A DNA stretch of 64,000 nt from Syngnathus acus (Eukaryota > Chordata > Actinopteri > Syngnathiformes > Syngnathidae). Under the pieces are notes generated by a model. The model ran no database searches and was not told where the DNA came from. It saw only the letters and a list, made by a program, of their open reading frames with translations. The translations under genes were made by a program, and so were the position numbers. Within the stretch, counting starts at the first letter, position 1. Each line of letters begins with the position of its first letter. Shown in pieces: positions 10,371-22,272 of this stretch. Where the stretch lies: positions 4,833,956-4,897,955 of the forward strand of contig NC_051095.1 of NCBI RefSeq assembly GCF_901709675.1, written 5' to 3'.

Positions 10371-13300
10371 TTCAATGAAAACCCCTGCTGGCAGACCCAA
10401 TAGATATAGTCATCCATCCATGAAGCTCACCACACTTTGTCAAGTGTCAAATTACGCACCGGCATGAGAAAACCGAGCTGTAGTCCTGGGGAAAACCGAG
10501 AATAATCAACTATGAAGTCAATTTTATCATTTTCTTTAGCCCCCCCCCCTCCCTTCCCCGAAAATGTGAAGAATGACAATTGTCAGTGTGCAGTTTGTAA
10601 ATTAAATTGTGATATTTCCCAAGATCTATTTCCTTCAGGTGTCTGCTATGCTGCCTGTGCAAAAATATAGCTGAAGGCAATTAGTGGCAATCGGGAGGCA
10701 ATGAAATGATTAGACCCATTGAGATTCGGAATACCTCAGACGTACGACTTGCTGTAAGTCACAATATTGTATTAAAATATTATATTAATTTATTTTATTT
10801 TATTTCATGTGGTTTGACCACCACTGAAAAACACAACCCAAACATGAGCAGTTTTGTTCAGTTTTAGAAGTATTTTCCTTCAAACGTAGACTGGCAAATC
10901 CCATCTGTCTCTGCAAAGACGGCGTGATCCTGCGGAGAAAAATACCGCCTCTACTGGGTGCTGTCACTTCAAGTCCACGGGTTAAAATTTAATGAGGCTT
11001 TAGAGGTGCTCCAGTTTTAAGTTTCCCCCCCAGAACAGTTTGGGTGTTGAGGGAGCGTGGTTTGGTTACCACGCAGGATTCGAGCGCACTTATCGCTTGT
11101 CGGCTCCTGGCCTGTAAATAGCGTGTCGAGTCTCGTTATGTTCCGTAGGGAAACACGAGAACGGTCGGCTCGAGGGACGCCCCCCGTGCGCCGTCGACAA
11201 AACACTCGGAAGGGCAGAGGAACAAACAGCAAGCGTTTAGAGTCGGATGGGTTCAAGTGTTTTAAGTACTTCGTGTTGGCAGTTGGAGCAGGAACTACTT
11301 TGCCGGTTTGTCTTAGAAGTGAAGGAGAAGTTGTGACGTGAACGTAACTTAACACGGTGTTTCCGAAAAACTCCACAGATCAATGTGTCCCGCTTTTGTA
11401 TAGCAAAACAAGACTTCCTTGACACCAATTAATGTTACTATTACTGTAAATAGGCAATATATCTTTTAGCGAATAGTTGATTACAGCTTCCAGTACCAAA
11501 AAAAAAGTCATTTTGTGAATAGCAGAAAGACTAGACAGCAGTTGAGTGTATCCATCCGACTACAAATTGGAGATCATACCGAAAGCCTGTCTGTCAGCGA
11601 CGCAGCAAGTGAGTGTAACATTTGCAGATGTCTTGTTCCTATCAGTTCACCATCATGACGTCCCGTCTCTAATACCCGTGCTGACAAGGAAATATAACAT
11701 CTTTCATTGTGTCAAAACTCCTAAGCGGAAGAGCCATCTGACAGCCTACGAGCTAAACACGTCAAGCTATGTCACTCAAACTGCGCCCGTGTTGGAGGCG
11801 AGCGCCGCTTCATATCGGAACTTATTGCGTATGCAGCCCGAGCACCGGGGCCAGGCCGGTGATATGTTGGACGGACACAAATTGTCCCTGCTGAAAAGGG
11901 GAGGAAAGTGGGGCACTCAAATGGTAACAAACCACAGCCGTGCCTCAACAGGAACCTCCAACACCAAGAATTGATTTGTCTGTTTTGTAAGGATAGCCGA
12001 GGTAAAGCCGCAGACAAAATGAAATCCGCCCGCATTCGTTTCTCTCCGTTTTCAACCATTGCTTCTCTAAGGGCTGAAAATGAACGATCGGATCCACATT
12101 ATTTTGTTGAAATTATTTTCCAGGACTATTTCACCCGCTACGTTACCGGTCATGTTAACACAACAGTACAACTAATACATTCCATGCCCAATCTTTGGAG
12201 AAGAGATCTTTTCTGAAACTGTATCATATATTTTGGATATCTAACTAGATTGCTCCCAAATTTCATAAGAAATTGGCCCAAAAAAGCAAACGACCTAATT
12301 CACAGCTACGAATCAATTCGCATCGATTCGCAAACATCAAACTATGTTAAGATCTCACTTAAATTTTGACATCTAAGTGATATTGACTGATGGATTGGAG
12401 AGAGGATGGAGCCAAGATTGGGAGGGAAAAAAAAGTTTGAAAATGACAAAAATAAGAATGCATGAGCCGAATATTTCGCAAAGGATTCCCTCGTGTTGTC
12501 GGGTCTTCGGCAATTAAAAGATCCTAAAAAGGGATAACTGTAATAAGATGTCCTTGCCAGAAACTAAGCCATCTTTGATCTTCTCAATGTTACTCACTTG
12601 GTTGAGCCACTGGAAAAAAAAACGAGCTTGTTAATTTTCTTACAATTTAGCTGCGGGATTCATCCCTGCATAACTACAACCTTTAAAACCCAACGAGGTA
12701 GCCCAAGTGAAATTGGGACACTTCAATTTCAAACCATTTTCTTCCAACAATTGCACCTCAAATAATTTGAAAAATCAAGAACGTCTGTAAATTTGAACGT
12801 TATCTAAAGTGTCTGAAGTGGTTGAAATTGAAAAGTGAAATCAGGACACCTCGATTACAAAACTCTACATGTCGCCGTTCAGCGGCGAGGTAGCCATTTT
12901 TCGGCCATTGCTCTTGAAGCTACTCAATTATTCGTCTCGCAGAAAATCTCCGTTGATTGCGAGTGATATCTCAGCTGCAGATGTTTTCCGCCCACCAGTC
13001 AGGATGTGAAAGATTTGGCGTTGTTTAAACACAGCTTTTAGACTCGCGGAGTGCTGCTGCAAATAAATGCCATATGCCAAGAACACGGCCATTACACGGA
13101 AAGTCTCTCAGACAGGAAGCAATATCCCCAAGATGTCCACACGGGAGACGCTGTCAATGGAAAGGCGGGGGATAAATTTCCGACGGAGAGGGCAGCTTTT
13201 CTCAAAGACTGTCAGCCATCCTCGGAATGTCACCGCAAAGTAGACGCCAGCCCATATTCGACTCGGGTCGTCTTGGCGATTCGTCCTGTCCCCCTCCCGA

Positions 13301-14548
13301 TTCGGTTCCTGACGCGATTGCCTGTCAGCGAGACGTCGGATTGGCACCGCTGACTTCCGTACACGGAGGTGCAATTGTGAAACACGATGTCCATTACTAA
13401 AATATAAGCGTCCGTTGTGGAGCCATTCATTTGCCGGCGCAATTTCCAGGCGAATCGAGTGACCTATTGAGCGTTGTTGACTCCAGGAATACTAACCTGT
13501 TGGGGGGGGGGGGGTTGTGTGGATGTGAGGAACAATTAATCTATTATGCATGAGTTTCCGCGTGGGATGGCAGATGGAGGGAATCTTGGCCTGAATACCG
13601 AGGTAGCAGCGTGGCGTCTCAACACTGTACAGAGGAGGAAAGCGCTCCGAGAGCATCCCATCATATCAAAGTGGAATCGATCGGATGCCGAGGCGCCGCG
13701 GAGCGAGGGGTCACGTTATGATGTGTACCAATTTTCACTGGGCAAACCTAAGAGATCCATCTTTAAGATTCAAGTGGATGGAATCATTTAGCCTAAAGTA
13801 ACAAAAGCTAGTATTTATTTTCTTTATAGGTCCCAGGTTAGCCTAGTAAATCCCGAGACTTGTGATAATGAAAACAAAGCGACAAATTAAGAATAAAGAG
13901 AAAAGGGAAATGCTTATTCACGGTTTGAAGGTGTGCAAAGCATGAAAATTCGATTGGTTATTTCGTACTTGAGAAAAAAAATAAAGGTGATGTTTTGACT
14001 AAACACCAAGTTTTGAAATCAATGAATAATCGTTTTATTAATCGTGAATTCAATATCATTCAAAATAATGGGGATTATTTTGATTTTCATTATCGTATGT
14101 CCCTAATGGAAACGTAGCCTGACCAACGTTTGCATGAGGAATAAGTCTCTCGCTCTAAAGGCGATTCTTTGTAAAGGCAGAACGATCCATTTTGAATGGC
14201 TCGTTTTTGGAACTCTGTGTCAGCTGCCTCAGTGGGGAGGCCAGAGCAGCTGCGAGCGGGTCCGTTTCCCTCCCTCTCGCTCCCATTTGTGCTTCCTCGG
14301 AAACTTCAAAGGCGAGCGCCGCGCTTCGCATGAACTGCGGGGCCTGTCGACGGGTTAGCGGCAAAAATCTCGCTTTAGCCACCCGAGTGTGTCATCTTTG
14401 TTCCGAATGCCGACCCCTCAAGGTTTTGTGTAACGTGCACCGGAGAGAGGGGCCAATCATTGCACGAGCTTTTCTTGGGTGGATTCGTCGCCTATGCCGG
14501 CCACCTGGGTGCCGGCGGCAAAGATTTCAGCAACTTTTCCTGAGCTGA
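10371..14548. other. Unique sequence, no gene supported
   Basis: Relatively G/C-rich stretches at 11040-11340, 11540-12060, 13040-13370 and 14190-14540 carry frames of 60-140 codons, but each overlaps equally long frames on the other strand and none shows a recognisable domain. At 12707 and 12833 a 28-base stretch (AGTGAAATTGGGACACTTCA and its variant) is directly repeated. A 13-base poly(G) lies at 13502-13514. Confidence 0.4.
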
Positions 14549-14762
14549 ACCCTCCTGTTATGTCGGCGGGTTAAAATGACCCCTTGAAAAATTGAAAACT
14601 TTGAAAAAGAGATAAAAATGTTAATGCTGGCCTTGTTCGAACTCAGTTTTCAATTTGATCTATATTGTGACAAATCAAATCCGAGGAGGTCTTAGGGCAA
14701 AGACATTTTTTCATGGTTAAACGCAGCGGGTCATATTGACCCCTGACTGTATTCCTGCCAAC
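14549..14762. mobile_element. GGGTCA...TGACCC-type MITE, decayed (copy A)
   Basis: The left end reads ACCCTCCTGTTATGTCGGCG then GGTTAAAATGACCCC. A second block at about 14725-14744 reads GCGGGTCATATTGACCCC. The same architecture (a CTGTTATGTTGCGGGTCA-like end plus an internal GGGTCA/TGACCC palindrome at each end) occurs at 52.59-52.81 kb. It resembles fish elements with TTAA target sites (piggyBac-like), but no intact TTAA duplication is visible. Superfamily uncertain. Confidence 0.5.
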
Positions 14763-15184
14763 TATAACAAGCATCTCCATAAGTTCACCATAAACGCTAA
14801 GCTCCGTTTCTCGCTTCTCTACTATTTTTTTTTCCCCGCGTCTTTCAGCGTTAATTAAATTCCGACACTTTGGGAACTAGGCGTCAACTTTTCCTGAAAT
14901 ATCACAGCATTCGCGGTCACAAGAAGGTGGGCAGGGTGGGTGAGACGCCATCTATGCGGTGATAATGAGCGAGAAAATGTTTAAGCTCTGCGCAGTTTTC
15001 CAAAAAGCTGTTGGCTTCATTCTCAAGTTTTTTTTTTGTTTTTGTTTTTTGAGAGGAGGGGTTAATATGCAAGTTACATACAGTATTGCGTTGCGGGTAA
15101 CAATTAGTTTACTTTCGTTACTGCCGCAAGTAAGTTGAGTCATCTGTTACCATACTGTGCTTGTAGCTTACAGTAAGCAAACAC
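14763..15184. other. Unique sequence, nothing recognised
   Basis: It contains T-rich runs at about 14824 and 15028. No gene or repeat family was recognised. Confidence 0.4.
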
Positions 15185-15293
15185 ATAAATAAATAAATAA
15201 ATAAATAAATACAAAAATAAATAAATGCGTTTAAGGGGCTTTTGTACCAACAAAATTTCACTTTGAACTTTAACAAATTTTATTTAATCATTT

Positions 15294-15340
<47 letters not shown>
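15185..15340. repeat. (AAAT)n and (TA)n microsatellites
   Basis: AAAT repeats run at about 15186-15225 and an uninterrupted TA run at about 15299-15337, separated by about 70 bases. Confidence 0.9.
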
Positions 15341-15344
<4 letters not shown>

Positions 15345-15345
15345 A

Positions 15346-15500
15346 AAGTCGATACCTGAATGACATTCAACATTTTTTAAATGAATTCAAGAGACTATCC
15401 CCTGTGAATCAGTGGGCCAAAAGTCGATACCTGAATGACATTGAAAATTCTTAAAATGAATTCAAGAGACTATCTATCCACTGTGAATCAGTGGGCCAAA
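15346..15500. repeat. 75-bp tandem duplication
   Basis: AAGTCGATACCTGAATGACA starts at 15346 and again at 15421. Both units continue with AATGAATTCAAGAGACTATC and CTGTGAATCAGTGGGCCAAA. The second unit has a 4-base insertion. This is a recent local duplication next to the TA microsatellite. Confidence 0.9.
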
Positions 15501-18055
15501 TGCTTTCACAGAAGCACAACGAAGGTTACGGCACAAGAAAAGCAAATGACGCATTTATATATAAATAAAATCCCCAAGGCTTTATCGCTGACTCCAACAT
15601 GCCTAAGCTGTGATCGTGCTTGAAGTTGAATACATGATTGAGTATGTTGGCTGGATGGTGAAACATAAAATATGTAGACACGGGACCTTGCAGTATTTCC
15701 AGCTGCGTTTTCCTGCTTACACCATCACTGTCACACATGCACCTAATCCTAGCGGGGGATAGTCAAGAATCCGATGCATAATGAAGCAAGGCGGGGATAT
15801 TTTGCCTCAGTCAGGCCGTAGCGCCCGCGCATTGATCGGTTTGTAGCTCCGCGGGAATGAGAAGTGAGCGGGAACGCTGAGAGCAGTTCACTCTGGAGTG
15901 TGAGAGGATTAGCTCGCTGTCCATTCAGCACTTTTTTTTTTGCGGCCTGCGGAGCACAATCGCTAGGTGCAAAAAATGGGCTCTGTGCAAAATCCACCTA
16001 ACGTGTCAGTGCCTAATGAGCGCAGAGTGACGAAGCGAAGGGGCTGTGACGATTACGATCGTGTCGGGCATGTGATGGATTATGAAATGTAGTGACTGAT
16101 GTGAAATGTTGATTGAAAAATGTTTGGCATGAAGGTTTTGAGGTTGATGATAAAAATGAACAGTGACTAGCATGTTTTTTGTGAGCTTTCACGATTATCA
16201 AGTGCAATGACAGACATAGACCGACTATTGCATCATCATTGCCAACAAAAGCGCGCTCTCAGTCTTGATTTAGTTCTTTTTTAGTTTGAGGTATTACAAA
16301 AAAAATTGTTAGTGTCAGAAACTTTCAATGCTTTTTTTTCACAAGTTGCTCATTTTCTCCGCATTTTGTTCAGAAACCTACGTTTTGGTAGCCCAAGCCA
16401 CAGTCGAATGCTGATTACTAAATAATCTCAACTCAACTTCAAAAACAACCACAGCTACATCTAAAGTAAGACTCAGACATTAGAACAAAGACAGTTTCAA
16501 CAATTAATTAACCGACTATCAAACACTAAACAATGCAGAGTCTCAAGCTGAGATGAAAACAATCAAATAAAAATATGTTTAAAAAATATATATTTCGGTA
16601 GGTACGACATTCTATTGGTCTTACATTCTCTAAAATGAGGAACCTTACACTGAAAAAAGACTGGCAGGAAATGAAATGAGGCGTCGTATCGTGAAAAATA
16701 TTTGATCTAAAAACAAAAATGAAATGAAATCCCACTAGGTCATCATAATGAAGAAGTTTCAAAGATGTATCAGATGAGCTCATCTTTAAACTCCATTGCC
16801 AACACACTTCCAGCATGTAGGGAGGTAATTAAAAAAAAAACAGTAGTTTTGCCAAGTGAAACAACATTATTAATTCATACTCACATATCCAATAAGCCAT
16901 TAATGTTCCAAGCTTCCCATTCACATGAATGGGATGGACAGTATAAAAAAAAAAAAAGCCACATATTCATGCTCGGGGCCAACCAAGTTCATAAAGAGCA
17001 ACATTATTTTTCCCCTTTCTAGCCAAGGTAATGAGGGATGTAATATAGCTGATGAAATTGGGACCCCCAAAGGGCTCAGCAGGCAGAGGCGCAGCATTAA
17101 AGCTTGTGATCACAGCGCCACCGGCGTTTCTCCTGGTGCAATAACCTCAACTGCCGCTGAAATCGGGTAAAAATTTAGATTCTGCGCCAGAAGCGGGGCC
17201 GGGACTCACCGTTTTGTGGTTACGTTTATTATGAGGAGGAATATGAAAAAGAAGGGGGGTAAACAGTCACAGGAGTGTAAAAACCTTCTGGCCTGTACAT
17301 ATATTTGGCCTTGATTGGATTATACGGCACTTTGCAGCCGCTCTCTAAAAAAATCGAATGATTACGATTCTTCAGTGAGGGGAAACAATTTGTTGTTTTT
17401 TTTGCCTGATTAACTTGGCTATTTGTACTGCTGAATTATGCATTTCTCAAAAGCCCATTTTATTTTATTAGCTGTAATATATGCAAATATTCTCCCGAGG
17501 GAATACTGGCATTAGAATAATTGACTGACCAACACCAGCGTGAAAGAGTCACGACCGACCAATCACTGAGGATGCGTTTGTTGACGGACATGTAGACTGA
17601 TTGTTTGAATGAATAACAATTTCAACAATCCATCTAGATTTAGTGATTGATATTTCCACTCAGCACTATTTGCGTGACTAATGAGTACTTGACCGTCCAG
17701 CCACCCGTGCTGTGTTTAGTAACAGACCTCCAGACCGATCAATGTTTAAACAAAGGGGTCACATGACCTACTGACCCACTAGTACTAGTTGGCCAATGCA
17801 TGACAAGGCTTGAAGTGAAAACTTTTTTTCTTTCTTTGAATCAATCAATGACTGCATTTGAGGAGCAGTTTTCAAATTTTGAGGAGCAATTGTTTTGCAG
17901 GTTAGTCTCAGGGACCTGTATGAAGATTTATATTAAACAATGTAACTAATATAATCTATTGTTCTTATTTTAAAAAAATCTTGTCTAGAATCATGCTCAA
18001 ACATATATTTCAGACTTTCCAGATTTCTGTGACATGTATTCGTTCACCCAAGCCA
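15501..18055. other. Unique sequence; possible conserved noncoding DNA
   Basis: No exon is supported. 17410-17520 (CTGAATTATGCATTTCTC, AGCTGTAATATATGCAAATA) has the low-CpG, TAAT- and ATGCAAAT-bearing texture typical of vertebrate developmental noncoding elements; ATGCAAAT is the POU octamer core. Overlapping short frames on both strands are treated as chance. Confidence 0.35.
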
Positions 18056-18620
18056 CTTGATTCCATTATTAAACGATTTCATGTCAAGCTAAGGTTAGCT
18101 TAGCAATTAGCAATACTTCTCAGTCTCTCCTTGTCGTTGCTTCTTGACAATGAAACTTGAATGCAGGCCATGAAGCCAATGATTACTGACTTAATAGCAA
18201 TTCTGTAACGTGTTTGATTTCATTATTAAACGATTTAATCTCAAACTAAGGTTAGCTTAGCAATTAGCAATACTTCTCAATCTCTCCTTGTCGTCGCTTC
18301 TTGAGAACGAAACTTATATGCAGGCCATGGAGCCAATGATTACTGACTTAATAGCAAGTCTGTAACGTGTTTAGCTACACTCCACTTGTTTCGCCACCAA
18401 TCCAGCTAAATCTTGTTGCTGGCTAGCTAGTGCAGCGTAAACAACACCAGGCTTGCTTCAACCTGTGATTACTAGCGGGTATGTCACGAGTGCAAAGCTT
18501 TTTAAAAACGTCTCGCCGATTTAATTATCAGAAAATCTTAGGTCTGTGATTCTTGGTTTTGCTATTCAGTGTGTTGTGCCGAGGCGCAAAATGCTAAGTT
18601 TGACTCGGAAACTGTGAAGC
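18030..18620 (+). repeat. Unclassified interspersed repeat, copy 1
   Basis: Blocks shared in order with 58.89-59.26 kb are ATCACCCAAGC-like, TGTCAAGCTAAGGTTAGCTT, a GCTAGCTAG...CGC block, an ACTACTAGCG-like block, TTTTGCTRTTCASTGTGTT and ATGC..A..TTTGACT. Two diverged copies 40 kb apart on the same strand show that this is an interspersed family of at least about 370 bases. No termini, tRNA boxes or open frames were recognised. Confidence 0.55.
18059..18372. repeat. 157-bp tandem duplication inside an unclassified repeat
   Basis: GATTCCATTATTAAACGATT at 18059 recurs as GATTTCATTATTAAACGATT at 18216, and each unit continues through AAGGTTAGCTTAGCAATTAG, CTTCTCARTCTCTCCTTGTC and CCAATGATTACTGACTTAAT to CTGTAACGTGTTT. 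The units differ at few positions. Confidence 0.9.
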
Positions 18621-20594
18621 ATATGAGTTACATGAGCTAATAATCACGTGAAAATCAGCTTGATTCAATATAATCATTTTGTTTAGTTCACCAGTTTCCC
18701 TTCGGTGATAACATGTATAACATATCATTAAAAATCAGCCCGATTCCAAGTACGGGTACAGTTCACAATTCTCCATGGTGAGGAGTTCACATTTTAAATG
18801 TTAAGCTGAACCATTAAAGTTTCATACATTTCCTTTTTGATCGCCGCATCCGAGGTGCTGTGTTCCAGGTCATCAGAAGTCGTTTTAAAAAAAAAAAAGT
18901 AGATAATCACCTCGCAAATGCCAGTGAGACATTGGGAGAAAATGTCTAGACTGAGGATACACGAGCACAAAAGCATCAATAATGTGTTTGCATTCTCGTC
19001 TTGGGAGAGAGCTGAATAATTCATACCGGGGCTGAAATATATTCCTTCCTCTTTGCTCCCGTTTCTCGACTAATGGCTCTTTCTTTCTGCTTAATTTCAG
19101 CCTCCGCATCCCCAACCGGCCTCTGATGGCGCGTGACGTCGAGCGCACAAGAATAACGCTAACATTAGCATGACTCTTAGCGGCCAGAAGCATTTGTATA
19201 ACGGTGCTGCCGGAAATGACGAGGGGTGGGCGAAGAATGTAAAACTGCAAAAATCCTTTCAAAAGTTTCTGTGAATGCCTCAGCATTCACACGAGGATAA
19301 ATAGAACTATAAAATCCTCCATTAAAAAAATATACCGTACATATATCAGGGGAAGAAATGATAACTAAAGCGCATGAGCAATTCTCCAGCCCATTCTTCT
19401 CTCGTCTTTGCGTTTCCCCAATTAGGGCGACGGATTTGGCGGCGCGAGAATGCAGCAGGCGCTTGAGGCCTGAACAAAGACATGGTCATTGGCAGACCGA
19501 TATCGATCTGGAATGATGCTCCGTGTAACCCAACCGGCAGCAGAATCTTGTCCCGTGCTTTTCTTTCCCCCCACAGTCGGAAGGTGTGGCGTCATTTGTC
19601 ATGGGAGCCGAGCGATTTTTTTTTTTGGTTGGGTCTAGGTGCTCTTTCTCATTTGTCGTGGCGCAGTAGTTCAATTATTGTCGGCCGGTGGAAAAGCATC
19701 TCCTGCGAGTACAATTCCCACCGATGACGCGGCCGGAATGTCAAGGTGGTAATTGATGAAATAGTCCTGCCCCTCCCCCAAATCCCACACAGTTCTTTTT
19801 TCCTCCCACTTTATCGAGTCGCCGTGCGGCACGGCTAAAAAATAAAGCTTTCAATTCATATCAGGGCGGCTAATGAGTGTATTCGTTTCGTCATCGGGAA
19901 TAAAGAAGCGACATTGATCTCGTCATAATGCTCCTAATAGATTATACGCCCCAACTGCATATATTATGACAACCGCCCCACCTTCCCCCAAATTCCTGAG
20001 GGACTCGCTTTTACATTCTAATCTCCTCACTTGAAGACAGTTTTGCGCAGGCAGCTAATCAGGATGGCAGCTTAAATAAACCAGCTGAGTCGTTGATCGC
20101 CGACAATTTATTCCATTGGGGTTTCTGGTATTTGCGTTATCCTGAAAAGGTTTCTCCAGATAAGATGGGCTCAAATGGATTCAAAAATCCCTCAGAGTAA
20201 GACAGTGTTTGATTAATAAATTCACAGCAAAAGTTTAGCAACTGACAGAATGACATTACTTTTCCATATTCTATCCATAAAAATGAGTTCAGTTGAGAAT
20301 TTTGAAAGGAAAATAATGACTCGTTTTCATCTTAAGGTAAGTTGAAATCTACGAAAAACAAACAAAAAAATATCTTGAAGCCATTTTAGTACAATCTCTT
20401 ACAGTACTTAACTTCATGTAGCCTAGTTTCGACCCTCAAGCACACTTTGTTACAATTTTCCAAGTTGGTAACTTTCCATGGGAATTAACGGGAACATCAG
20501 TGACGAAATTTACCTGCAACCAATAAACCTTTAAATACCAGATTATTGTCAGTAGTCGGGTTTTTAAGGGCCACGTAAATCCACGTAAAAACTG
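18621..20594. other. Unique sequence with a tRNA-like fragment
   Basis: Apart from the tRNA-like fragment at 19655-19726 there is no supported gene. Frames at 18885-19286 (minus) and 19482-19727 (plus) lack recognisable features. Confidence 0.35.
19655..19726 (+). other. tRNA-like or SINE-head fragment
   Basis: GTCGTGGCGCAGTAGTTCAA resembles a tRNA D-arm/A-box region (TGGCGCAGTNG), and GCGAGTACAATTCCCACC, 46 bases on, resembles a T-arm/B-box region (GGTTCRANTCC) with several mismatches. The spacing is right for a tRNA-derived sequence but the stems are imperfect, so this is at most a tRNA pseudogene or the head of a decayed SINE. Confidence 0.3.
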
Positions 20595-20599
20595 AATAT

Positions 20600-20712
20600 A
20601 GGGGATGTTGAGAATAATTGTCAATCTTTGTACATGTGAAGCCCTTTGAGACTTGTCTGTGATGTAGGGCTATATAAATAAACCTGACTTGACTCGACTT
20701 GACTTAACTTGA
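20600..20712 (+). mobile_element. 5'-truncated non-LTR retrotransposon tail, ACTTG repeats
   Basis: GTGAAGCCCTTTGAGACTTG, GTGATGTAGGGCTATATAAA and TAAACCTGACTTGACTCGACTTG form the characteristic 3' terminus of an abundant fish non-LTR family, ending in imperfect ACTTG pentamers. Only the 3' end is present, as expected of incomplete reverse transcription. The decayed copy at 51.0-51.5 kb carries the related signature AAAGCGGTCTATAAATCAAG followed by TTGAG units. Confidence 0.7.
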
Positions 20713-21936
20713 ATATTGTTTTAAAAAGACGATGTGGTCAGCTCTTCCGGAACGAGGTATTGGTTTGTGTTTGGATCTTGCTCTCGATCTATCCACGGGG
20801 AATCCGGGTATTCGTAGTACGGGGAAGTACTGCGGCATCTTCACCGTAGCGAGCCTAACTTGCTTTCTCCGTGGCCCTGCATGGGCAACGGCGCTAGTGT
20901 TATAAAAGCTTTTATCTCTGAAGGATGCTCTCTCTGTGAGGAAACACTCAACTTGTATTATCTCTCCAACGCCGGCATGAATAACCATTTGGCTAACATC
21001 AGCATCAGCGTAGCCATCCACTTAAGCATAGTCCTTGATTGCAGAGAGACTACGGAGGACAGGGAGAACGTTTCAGACCCACCCGTGGGACACGCTTGGC
21101 CCCTTCCAGTAAAAACAGACACTAATGGAAGTGGAGACCCGTGTAGCTTTTTTTTGTTTTATTTTTTTTTAAACACAGGCCACGTTTTATGGTAATCATA
21201 AAGTAGGGCTAAATGGATATCGGGGTCAGACGTGAATGAGGCAGGGCGGCAGCGGCTCGCCGTCCGCCAGGTGTCTGCGCGTCCTCGGCGGCACAAAACA
21301 CTTTCAACTCGTCGCCTGACTCGTTTTCACTCGCCGTTTATGAAGCTCTCGGGGCTAGTTTATGAAAAATTCATTCACCCGGTGGGATAAACAGTGAGCC
21401 GCTGCCAAACGGCGGATGTTACGTCCCGCCCCGCTCCGTACGAAACGACGCTTGCCGTACGTCATGCGCTGGAGCAGCTTCGGGGAGGAAGACGAATGTG
21501 GAAAGCGACGCGGCGTGAAAATGCAGCGAGAGATTTTCTCTGATGCGACAAGGAACGCAGCTTTTACATTTTCAAAGTTAGACCACTCTGGGAGGAAATA
21601 AAGTCGTCAGCAGAAAGAAGACAAGTGCGGTATTTCTGTTTCCGTAGTCATGTGGTATGCTGCTGAACAATTATCAGGGAATACGCTAATTCTAGCTAAA
21701 AAAAATACGGGAAACTGCTGGCACATGTAGGACACTGCTCGGACTTGCCAGAAAATTCGTAGGAATACATTTTTAGAAAAAAATGTGGGGAAAAAAAAAT
21801 CATGATATATATCTCGATATAGTATTTTACCTACGACTACTAACGATTAATAAAAAATAAAATGACACAAATATTCAGTGTCCATATATCTGGTAGGATG
21901 AAGGAACTCAAATAAATAAGTACTTCAACTGAACAT
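20713..21936. other. Unique sequence, no gene supported
   Basis: Frames at 20704-21021 (minus) and 20860-21195 (plus) overlap each other and have no recognisable domain. 21230-21600 is CpG-richer. No splice-site pairs were noted. Confidence 0.35.
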
Positions 21937-21937
21937 T

Positions 21938-22272
21938 GGTGTCAAACTCAAGGCCCGGGGGCCAGATATGACCCGCCACATTATTTTATGTGGTCCCCGA
22001 AGACAAATTGTGCGTTGACTTCATGTGTCAATATTAAAATTGCAAATTGTCTTCACTTTTAAAAACGACAGATATGACTAGCAATTTTTATTACCGTGCA
22101 TCTTTTTTTAAATATTTGATTTTTTTTTACTAATGTCTGATTTCAAAGTTTATTATTCATCAGTTTGTTGTGTAGCCTATACTGTATATAATACACGAGT
22201 TGAGTCATAATGGCCCTCCGGAGGAAACTATGAATACAATGCGGTTCGGGACAAAAATGAGTTTGACACCCC
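21938..22272 (+). mobile_element. hAT-like non-autonomous element, copy 2
   Basis: It begins GGTGTCAAACTCAAGGCCCG and ends ACAAAAATGAGTTTGACACC followed by CC. The first 12 and last 12 bases (GGTGTCAAACTC / GAGTTTGACACC) are perfect inverted repeats. Internal blocks match copy 1 (GGGCCAGATATGACCCGCCA, TGGCCCTCCGGAGGAAAC). No open frame. An 8-bp target duplication expected for hAT is not obvious in the flanks. Confidence 0.75.

Noticed and set aside
11546-11974. 142-codon plus frame
   Set aside because: No recognisable motif, no splice signals, and a comparable frame on the other strand.
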